NCBI GenBank assembly: GCA_017940105.1
Contig: JAGAZG010000168.1
Span: 6,361 to 70,360 of the forward strand
Direction of reading: 5' to 3'
From: Mailhella sp.
Lineage (GTDB): Bacteria > Desulfobacterota > Desulfovibrionia > Desulfovibrionales > Desulfovibrionaceae
DNA length: 64,000 bases
Shown here: positions 58,809-64,000 of the stretch, in pieces
Layout: each line of letters starts with the position of its first letter
Position numbering within the stretch: the stretch's first letter is position 1
The notes under the pieces: generated by a model
The model's database searches: none
Told to the model about the DNA's origin: nothing
Seen by the model: only the letters and a program-made list of their open reading frames with translations
Translations under genes and position numbers: made by a program

Positions 58809-59027
58809 TCAAACGCCTAAGCGGGTAAATGTCCATGAGCCGTAAATTTTTGAGCTCTTGGATTCTTCTGGTGCGCCTCTAGTTATTTTTGCGACGGTGG
58901 CCTAAAGAAGAATATACGAAAATTGATTACGCGCTATGTGAGCGATATTCTCTGAGCCTTTGTGTGGTAAAGGATTGCGGGCTGTGGATAATTTTGCCAA
59001 CGATGGTGTGTTCACCGAGAAAGCACA
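58780..59027. repeat. Copy 3 of the triplicated regulatory block
   Basis: Same order and orientation as copy 2: TGTCCATGAGCCG near 58831, conserved segment 58899-58984 (GGCCTAAAGAAGAATATACG, CTGAGCCTTTGTGTGGTAAA) and TGTGTTCACCGAGAAAGCAC at 59007. The interval 58754-59074 has no gene. This copy is the most diverged in the promoter half. Confidence 0.75.
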
Positions 59028-59074
59028 GGGCGAAGCCCTTATAGCCAAAAAATATTTCATGTTTTTCACCGCCT

Positions 59075-59338
59075 TTACCAGCGAAACTCGCCGCCGTTAA
59101 TCAGTCGGTCGCCGATAAGCTCCCGGCAGTTTTTATTCCCTGTGCCGCCCGCTTCTACGACATGACCTTCAGCTATGAACGCTCCATACCACGGGCCATC
59201 AGCCTCAAACAGAACCACATAGCTGTCACGGCCCAGGTACATCAGTTCAAAAATCTTGCGAACCTTGCCGCAGTCAGCCTCGGCATTCAAAATGTCCGTG
59301 ACACGCTGCACTGCCAGTTTCTTACCCTTCATGCTCAT
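59075..59338 (-). CDS. Hypothetical protein (87 aa)
   Basis: Beta-alpha plan with DSYVVLFEADGPWYGAFIAEGHVVE. Its start touches the stop of the next upstream gene (59338). The last gene of the accessory operon before the promoter block. No family recognised. Confidence 0.6.
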   Translation of the reverse strand: MSMKGKKLAVQRVTDILNAEADCGKVRKIFELMYLGRDSYVVLFEADGPWYGAFIAEGHVVEAGGTGNKNCRELIGDRLINGGEFRW

Positions 59339-59562
59339 CAGCCTTTTCCTCCTTCATCAATCCTCTTTATGGCCGCCTCACTTGCCGCTTCCGGCGAATC
59401 GAATCGCAGATTCTCCCACAGCGAATTAAAATTCCTGCTTCCGTATATCACGAAAAACCAACCTCGTCCGATGTCTTTTTGTATATGCACACGACGTTTT
59501 TTATAACGACCGTGATATATCGGAGGCTCCCAAGGATTTCCCCTGCTCTTAAATAGTTTCAT
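59338..59562 (-). CDS. Hypothetical basic protein (74 aa)
   Basis: ATG 59562 follows AAGGAGGGC. Aromatic and basic N-terminus, then SLWENLRFDSPEAASEAAIKRIDEG, which looks like a small single-domain protein. Function unknown. Confidence 0.6.
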   Translation of the reverse strand: MKLFKSRGNPWEPPIYHGRYKKRRVHIQKDIGRGWFFVIYGSRNFNSLWENLRFDSPEAASEAAIKRIDEGGKG

Positions 59563-59564
59563 CG

Positions 59565-59753
59565 TCAGCCCTCCTTGTGTTCTTGATTGAGCCAGTCAAT
59601 AAGTATTTTATCGCAGTCAGCAATACAAGGCCCACTTCCAGGTGTAATATAATCCGCACATATATCACACAAAAACCCCGGACACTTTTTAACAAGCTCT
59701 TCGTCACTCATATCAATTAACTGCCAAATCAGCCATTGGCGATTCGTCATCAT
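59565..59753 (-). CDS. Small cysteine-containing protein (62 aa)
   Basis: ATG 59753 follows GAGGAGTG; the longer frame to 59978 overlaps the next gene. MTNRQWLIWQLIDMSDEEL, then CPGFLCDICADY and PCIADC could form a zinc site. Such short proteins ending in WL.QEH are common in Firmicute phages, function unknown. Confidence 0.65.
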   Translation of the reverse strand: MMTNRQWLIWQLIDMSDEELVKKCPGFLCDICADYITPGSGPCIADCDKILIDWLNQEHKEG

Positions 59754-59757
59754 CTTT

Positions 59758-60003
59758 TCACTCCTCGATAATTTCATACTCGCCCCACTTCGACTTGAAT
59801 GTCCTAATTGAACATCCATAATATGCCCTAAATGCAAAGCCGTAGCACATAGGCAATTCGCATTTAATTTTCTGTGCAAGCTGAAAATACTTCGCATAAT
59901 TCTGCTGAAAATATTTCGTGGCCGCTGCTTTGTCTTTATGCTCTTTGTAATCAACCACGACTTTGCCGTGCATAACATCGTGGTAAAAAGTTACCCATCG
60001 CAT
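59758..60003 (-). CDS. Hypothetical protein (81 aa)
   Basis: Starts MRWVTFYHDVMHGKVVVDY with a central basic region and several tyrosines. No family recognised. It is part of the leftward chain of small genes. Confidence 0.55.
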   Translation of the reverse strand: MRWVTFYHDVMHGKVVVDYKEHKDKAAATKYFQQNYAKYFQLAQKIKCELPMCYGFAFRAYYGCSIRTFKSKWGEYEIIEE

Positions 60004-60016
60004 TTTGCATTACTCC

Positions 60017-60412
60017 TCAGTCATACCACGCATACAGCCTACGACTGCTTGCCTCGAAATCGTCAGCAGCCCCAAACAGTTTTTTGAAGTCCTCTTGCTC
60101 CTGCTTAGTAATCGCAACACCCTCTTTTTCTAAGCCATCAATGCTTACACGGTAATCATCACGCTGCGCAGCAACCGCATAGCCCGACATTCCATATCCG
60201 GGATGCTCTGCTATGTACCCCACGATTTCCCGCAAATCAGGGGCCGCGTTATGACGTTCATCCCATGTAATGAAATGGTTGCAGAACAAGTCAAACAACT
60301 GACTTATCTTCAAGCCTTCAAATCTGCGAATACCACCGAGGTATTTATCTGGCTCATGCTTGCCGAAAATAATCTCGTCGCGCAACTTTTCATCACGGTT
60401 CAGCCCATACAT
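60017..60412 (-). CDS. Hypothetical protein (131 aa)
   Basis: ATG 60412 is chosen, nine bases from AAGGAGGACG; ATG 60433 lacks a site. MYGLNRDEKLRDEI, then an alpha-helical body with YIAEHPGYGMSGYAVAAQRDDYR. Unknown function. Confidence 0.55.
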   Translation of the reverse strand: MYGLNRDEKLRDEIIFGKHEPDKYLGGIRRFEGLKISQLFDLFCNHFITWDERHNAAPDLREIVGYIAEHPGYGMSGYAVAAQRDDYRVSIDGLEKEGVAITKQEQEDFKKLFGAADDFEASSRRLYAWYD

Positions 60413-60413
60413 T

Positions 60414-60605
60414 TTACTCGTCCTCCTTGCCATTCATCACAGTTGACAAAAGCGCCAGCAGTTCGTCATCTTCCCAATCTGTCATTTCAGCAACATTGTG
60501 AATCAGAGTTGCGAGCATAGCTACTGCCTTGGCACCATCTGCGGGAATTGTGATTTCCGCTTCTGACATTTTATCATCAACCTTGATGCTCAATTCATCT
60601 GCCAA
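60414..60605 (-). CDS. Small acidic protein (63 aa)
   Basis: A TTG at 60605 lies eight bases after AAAAGGGG; an upstream TTG at 60626 is the alternative. Acidic and helical, with WEDDELLALLSTVM. It overlaps its neighbours closely. Unknown function. Confidence 0.5.
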   Translation of the reverse strand: MADELSIKVDDKMSEAEITIPADGAKAVAMLATLIHNVAEMTDWEDDELLALLSTVMNGKEDE

Positions 60606-60606
60606 C

Positions 60607-60831
60607 TTACTTACCCCTTTTATCAATCCCGAGAGCCACGATTACATCTTCAAATATAGCTACGTCAAAAAGCTGTTTTCCATCGACTTCGGCTTGAATC
60701 ACAGGTGCATCGTTGGGCGGGACATCCATATCAATGCTGTCGCTCCAATATTCTTTTTTCAATGCGTCTACCGAATCATAGGATGCTTTTGCGACCTCAT
60801 CATTCTCTGTTTTGAAAATCACAGAAATCAT
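60607..60831 (-). CDS. Small acidic protein (74 aa)
   Basis: ATG 60831 follows GGAGGTGTCGGC. Beta-alpha plan (MISVIFKTENDEVAKASYDS, then DVAIFEDVIVALG). No family recognised. Confidence 0.55.
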   Translation of the reverse strand: MISVIFKTENDEVAKASYDSVDALKKEYWSDSIDMDVPPNDAPVIQAEVDGKQLFDVAIFEDVIVALGIDKRGK

Positions 60832-60846
60832 GCCGACACCTCCGCT

Positions 60847-61323
60847 TCAGAACTTTCCATCAGCAATCTGCTGCTTAATAATCGGCTTCATGTGGAATAT
60901 GGTTGCCTCCACAATTTTCATCAGTGTATCACGGCTAATTTCCTGTGGATGCCCAACTGCCAAAGCCCACTGCTCGCGCATCTTCGTAAAGATGTTGATA
61001 GCGGAATCAATCATCTTCGCGTAATCATTGTCGCCGTGGTCACGAATTGAGCAATCACGGATTGTACGCAAACAGCCCAACGCCCGTTCAGCCGTATCTA
61101 TCAACTGCTTCTGCTCATCGGCATTTAACGGATTCGCCTTAATCTTTTTCGGCTCCGCTGGAATGTCGGCAAGCGTAATGCCTTTGCGAAGCTGAACGGA
61201 TTCTAGAATAACTGCCAGTTCGCGGCTACTCAAATTGTGTCGAGCAAAAATATCAGTCAACTCCTCCACCTGCCGCTTTTCACCAGCCTTGAGTTCAAAC
61301 TTTCTCCAATCCTTTTTGTCCAT
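60847..61323 (-). CDS. Hypothetical helical protein (158 aa)
   Basis: ATG 61323 follows GAGGAGGGATGC. KKDWRKFELKAGEKRQVEELT suggests a long helix; TDIFARHNLSSRELAVILE may be a small HTH-like turn. Overlaps the preceding cysteine-rich gene by 29 bases. Unknown function. Confidence 0.6.
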   Translation of the reverse strand: MDKKDWRKFELKAGEKRQVEELTDIFARHNLSSRELAVILESVQLRKGITLADIPAEPKKIKANPLNADEQKQLIDTAERALGCLRTIRDCSIRDHGDNDYAKMIDSAINIFTKMREQWALAVGHPQEISRDTLMKIVEATIFHMKPIIKQQIADGKF

Positions 61324-61444
61324 TTTTGCATCCCTCCTCTTTGGGTTCTGCATATGAAATTTTGCATTCCTCACAAGCCATGCTCATCGAACTGCATTTG
61401 CAAATCACGACAGGGTTGTGTGGGCAACGAAAGACCTCACGCAT
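61295..61444 (-). CDS. Small cysteine-rich protein (49 aa)
   Basis: ATG 61444 follows TAGGAGGTG. It has C at FRCPH, CKC, ACEEC and GCK, enough for one zinc site. It overlaps gene 60847-61323 in a different frame. Confidence 0.5.
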   Translation of the reverse strand: MREVFRCPHNPVVICKCSSMSMACEECKISYAEPKEEGCKNGQKGLEKV

Positions 61445-61457
61445 TACAAATCACCTC

Positions 61458-61850
61458 CTACAGTTTCGGTCTGGCGTATTTACGAACCAGACGCGATGCA
61501 CTCAACAAGGCCCTTGCTTGAACGTCCAGCCATTCTTCGCCATGCTTATACCGCAATTCGCCGTCACGATATTTCTTCTGCTCGCTGGGGCTGCAAAGCG
61601 CAGCACAAATATCGCAGTTATATACAAGTGCGTTGCCACCCCAGCTATAAGCGTTCCAATCATCCGCCCCATTCAGCAGGTCTGCATTCTTGACACGTTC
61701 GGTCAGGACATCACCGTCACTAAGATGCTTACACTCCTTAGCGTAGAAATCAAACAGGTCAACAGCAAAGTCACGTACTCCGCGTTTCCAAGCAGATCTA
61801 GCGGGGCTGTTTTCAATGTCTTCACGAATTTCTGCTACTGTCTTCGGCAT
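61458..61850 (-). CDS. Hypothetical protein (130 aa)
   Basis: ATG 61850 follows GAGGAGGCTGG. KTVAEIREDIENSPARSAWKRGV is a plan seen in small Firmicute phage proteins of unknown function; a later YSWGGNALVYNCDIC is typical of the same group. Confidence 0.65.
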   Translation of the reverse strand: MPKTVAEIREDIENSPARSAWKRGVRDFAVDLFDFYAKECKHLSDGDVLTERVKNADLLNGADDWNAYSWGGNALVYNCDICAALCSPSEQKKYRDGELRYKHGEEWLDVQARALLSASRLVRKYARPKL

Positions 61851-61864
61851 TATCACCAGCCTCC

Positions 61865-62071
61865 TCACCAGGCACGGGAAAACTCTGCCTCTTTCCGGCA
61901 GTCGGCATATTCTTCGCGGATGTACTCGTCGAAGCAATCTTCATGAATGTTATCGCCTTCGATATCATAATATTCCTCTCCCTCATAAATCTCTCTGCCG
62001 CAATGGTCGCACATTGCAAACACTCTATCCTCCGGCGGGTCAAGACGATAATCCGGCACTTTGTCCAACAT
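61865..62071 (-). CDS. Small zinc-binding protein (68 aa)
   Basis: CDHCGREIYEGEEYYDIEGD followed by HEDCF gives a four-ligand LIM-like zinc knuckle. Acidic overall. Homologous small proteins are common in phages; function unknown. Confidence 0.65.
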   Translation of the reverse strand: MLDKVPDYRLDPPEDRVFAMCDHCGREIYEGEEYYDIEGDNIHEDCFDEYIREEYADCRKEAEFSRAW

Positions 62072-62087
62072 CGTTCTTCACCTCCCC

Positions 62088-62258
62088 TCAATACTTGTAG
62101 CAGCCCATGTTTCCGCAATTCCAAAACCACGGCGTTTCCTTCGCCAGCGACCAGTCATATTCCCAGGTATTCCAGTTATGCTTCTCATACTGGTAGTACG
62201 CTGCAACCACAGCTTTTTCTGGCGGAAGGTCATAAAAATATTCAGCATGGGTCAGCAT
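62088..62258 (-). CDS. Hypothetical aromatic-rich protein (56 aa)
   Basis: ATG 62258 lies 8 bases after GAGGG. LTHAEYFYDLPPEKAVVAAY, then W-rich segment. A recurring type in Firmicute phages, function unknown. Confidence 0.6.
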   Translation of the reverse strand: MLTHAEYFYDLPPEKAVVAAYYQYEKHNWNTWEYDWSLAKETPWFWNCGNMGCYKY

Positions 62259-62259
62259 A

Positions 62260-62550
62260 TTAACAACCCTCGTAATCATCTCGTATCACCCTTTTACTGC
62301 CGACAGCATCAACACAAGTTACAAAAACCGGGATACCGAGTTTCTTGCCTTCGTAATCATGGCGCTCAATCCATACGGCTATGGCATCGTCACCGTAGAC
62401 TTGCAAGTAACTATTGAGCACAACTTTGGCTTCATCAAGCGTGAGACAGGCATCTTGCGAACCCGCTCGGTATGCTGCACTGCGCATCACATCTTTGGCA
62501 AGCCAACAAACCCAAAACAAGTCACGAGATTTTTCAGCGTTCTTTTCCAC
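62260..62550 (-). CDS. Hypothetical protein (96 aa)
   Basis: GTG start at 62550 behind GGGAGGAATTGAC; the longer frame to 62712 overlaps the upstream gene. Helical N-terminus (KSRDLFWVCWLAKDVMRS), then IAVWIERHDYEGKKLGIPVFVT. Unknown function. Confidence 0.55.
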   Translation of the reverse strand: MEKNAEKSRDLFWVCWLAKDVMRSAAYRAGSQDACLTLDEAKVVLNSYLQVYGDDAIAVWIERHDYEGKKLGIPVFVTCVDAVGSKRVIRDDYEGC

Positions 62551-62581
62551 GTCAATTCCTCCCGTATCACCAGCACTTTCT

Positions 62582-62848
62582 CTAAACGCAATAGCCACAC
62601 GCGCCATAGTAAAAAACATCATCGAGCTTTTCGACCAATTCTTTGTATTCATCAACAGAAATCCCATATTCATCCAACACAGCGCTGGTCGGCATTTTCG
62701 CCTTAAAACCACTCAGTCTACAACGGTAAGCGCCCATACTTTCTTTCTTGACATCACCAAAATCTTCCAGACTGGCTTCCTTGCCATTAACCACGAATTT
62801 CTCAGCCGCACATGGCAAAGCACCATAAGCCTTAATTTCCAACGTCAT
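62582..62848 (-). CDS. Hypothetical protein (88 aa)
   Basis: ATG 62848 is eight bases from GGGAGG. MTLEIKAYGALPCAAEKFV, with GVSVDEYKELVEKLDD-type end. The mix of strands and helices suggests a small globular protein. No family recognised. Confidence 0.55.
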   Translation of the reverse strand: MTLEIKAYGALPCAAEKFVVNGKEASLEDFGDVKKESMGAYRCRLSGFKAKMPTSAVLDEYGISVDEYKELVEKLDDVFYYGACGYCV

Positions 62849-62850
62849 CC

Positions 62851-63120
62851 TCAATTCCTCCCGTCCACCGGCAATATTTTCTCAATGCTTACTACCACAC
62901 CACCCGGATAGCAAAACTTAAAATCCACACCGTAGTCGAGGTCATCTTCAGCCGTTGCTATCACGGTCGGTTTGCTAAAAGCAACGCCATCAATTTCTGA
63001 TGCCCACCCTGCATAAAGGGCAGGGCTGCCGCTTACGGTATCGAACAGTGCGTGCTCATACTCCTCATAGCACCGAACTCCCATCAAACGGTTGTCCACA
63101 AACAATCGGGCCAGGTACAT
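62851..63120 (-). CDS. Hypothetical protein (89 aa)
   Basis: ATG 63120 follows AAAGGAGGTTGAG. Beta-rich (YLARLFVDNRLMG, FKFCYPGGVVVSIEKILPV). First gene after the terminator-like hairpin at 63148. Unknown function. Confidence 0.55.
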   Translation of the reverse strand: MYLARLFVDNRLMGVRCYEEYEHALFDTVSGSPALYAGWASEIDGVAFSKPTVIATAEDDLDYGVDFKFCYPGGVVVSIEKILPVDGRN

Positions 63121-63146
63121 TCGGCTCAACCTCCTTTCAGGCAAAC

Positions 63147-63175
63147 AAAAAAGACTCGCATTTCTGCGAGTCTCG
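63147..63175 (-). terminator. Terminator of the right-end unit
   Basis: On the minus strand AGACTCGCAG pairs with TGCGAGTCT and TTTTTT follows. Confidence 0.85.
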
Positions 63176-63189
63176 ATATATAGGCAAAT

Positions 63190-63267
63190 TCAGCTAACCG
63201 GCTTGACAATGGCATCGGCATAGTGCTTTGATGTGATATCCCCCAACTCTGTTCTGATGACTGTCAT
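63190..63267 (-). CDS. Tiny open frame with strong ribosome binding site (25 aa)
   Basis: ATG 63267 follows GTAGGAGGC. The 25-residue peptide reads like the first strand of a macro domain (VIRTELGDITS, YADAIV) and then stops. It may be a leader peptide or the remnant of a broken gene. Evidence for translation is only the ribosome binding site. Confidence 0.35.
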   Translation of the reverse strand: MTVIRTELGDITSKHYADAIVKPVS

Positions 63268-63301
63268 GTTGTCTGCCTCCTACAACTATACTCCCCAAAG
63301 C

Positions 63302-63595
63302 TTATATTCCCTGCTTTTTCTCAAACCGATATTTCTGTCCTATCTGTGGATATTTCTCATGGTCTACTTCGCTCATGAACATATCCAACGGACGACAATA
63401 TATGCCGTAACTTCCGTACAAAGCCTGATAGACGCAGTAGATTTCTCTCGTCTCTGTGTGCATAACAGGACAGGCTATAATTTTATACGCATTATCCTTG
63501 AAATGCCTCCACACTTCCTCGGCTTGCGGAATTGCTCTGCGGTACTTAGCATTAAGAAGTTCTCTCTGCTCCTGAGTTTCTTTTGATTCTTCCAT
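63302..63595 (-). CDS. DUF1653 family protein, second copy
   Basis: ATG 63595 follows GGAGG. WRHFKDNAYKIIACPVMHTE, YQALYG and RPLDMFMSEVDHEKYP match DUF1653 and the gene at 10411-10665, with about 30 extra N-terminal residues. The family has no known function. Confidence 0.85.
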   Translation of the reverse strand: MEESKETQEQRELLNAKYRRAIPQAEEVWRHFKDNAYKIIACPVMHTETREIYCVYQALYGSYGIYCRPLDMFMSEVDHEKYPQIGQKYRFEKKQGI

Positions 63596-63605
63596 TGTTC
63601 CTCCA

Positions 63606-64000
63606 TCAGCCCAATCTATCCGTACTTTTCATCAGTTCAATCAAGCGAATAAGCCCTGTTGCAAATTTATCGTCATCTTCCTCAGTACGTTTGGCAGGTC
63701 CTTTCAAATGCAACTTTTTCTTTGACCGTCTTGCTTTTTTCGCCATATGCCGCTTCATCAACAGGAGGTCAATATTTCCTGCAGTATACTGCCAGCCATT
63801 CTGATGAATCACATACGCCTTCTTCCCCAGAGCCATCGCCGCTACGCCAAATCCTGAGTCACTACGATATCACCAGCTTGGCAAAGGTTTATAAGTGCCA
63901 GGTCAACAGCATCTGCTCCGGCACCAATTACGCGCACCTCACTATAATCCGAAGTCAATATATGATTGGTATCACAGAGCAGCGTTACAGGCAATTCATA
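63606..64000 (-). pseudogene. UPF0178 (YaiI/YqxD-like) gene, frameshifted and cut by the window edge
   Basis: Two frames together match the UPF0178 family: from the right edge LCDTNHILTSDYSEV, GAGADAVDLALIN and DIVVTQD up to a TAG at about 63841, then MALGKKAYVIHQNG, KKARRSKKKLHLKGP and KRTEEDDDKF from 63836. The family expects DFGVAAMALG at the join. One base is missing in the GATTTGG at about 63852, so a single T deletion breaks the gene. It may be a true pseudogene or a sequencing error in a T run. Confidence 0.75.

Noticed and set aside
1..64000. CRISPR array, rRNA genes or insertion sequences
   Set aside because: No regular short direct repeats with spacers, no rRNA-like sequence and no transposase gene were seen. 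The repeats found are promoter blocks, RNA elements and the AT-rich duplication.

Overview
The window is a 64 kb piece of a temperate, contractile-tailed (myovirus-type) phage or prophage of a Firmicute. The gene families support this: DUF2800/DUF2815 with a PolA-type polymerase, a VapE-type primase-helicase, an ArpU-like regulator, a DUF3383 sheath with a DUF3277 tube, a portal fused to a MuF-type minor head domain, and a large serine integrase beside a divergent repressor pair. A Negativicutes-like host is a guess only. Both window edges cut through minus-strand genes, so the full element is longer.

Layout. 1-3861 (minus): accessory genes, including an M20/M42-like metallopeptidase and a 559-residue protein with a cysteine-rich C-terminus. 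3911-17560 (plus): the early operon, with a SleB-like hydrolase, a RecB/Cas4-like nuclease and its DUF2815 partner, DNA polymerase, ThyX, many small genes, VapE, a VRR-NUC nuclease, a SNF2 helicase and an ArpU-like regulator. 17561-20690 (plus): an array of small genes, each with its own near-identical promoter, punctuated by terminators and by three copies of a structured RNA with the layout of a type II hammerhead ribozyme. It ends in a probable stand-alone small RNA. 20636-23082: the lysogeny switch and serine integrase. 23156-56938 (minus): the late region read from right to left. Its order from the right is DNA-modification and ParB-like genes, terminase, portal, protease, capsid, connectors, sheath, tube, chaperone with frameshift, tape measure, baseplate, tail fibres, a complete diversity-generating retroelement (DGR), holins and lysin. 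57004-64000 (minus): a tRNA-like gene, a DUF488 protein and a run of small accessory genes ending in a frameshifted UPF0178-family gene.

Main systems. (1) The DGR has a target gene (29396-30280), an Avd-like gene, a 136-nt template repeat and a reverse transcriptase. Template and variable repeat differ at 22 positions. All 22 are adenines of the template on the coding strand (22 of 37 adenines, 0 of 99 other bases). A hairpin follows the target stop codon. (2) The hammerhead-like RNA occurs three times with compensatory stem changes and a conserved loop I pseudoknot. One copy has the full canonical core and two carry core substitutions. (3) A regulatory block of about 250-270 bp (a conserved upstream segment plus promoter) occurs three times, and the promoter alone occurs in two more places. 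(4) A ~300 bp AT-rich non-coding segment exists as two inverted copies 28.6 kb apart, one after the VapE gene and one among the tail genes. It is a candidate replication origin or other cis element.
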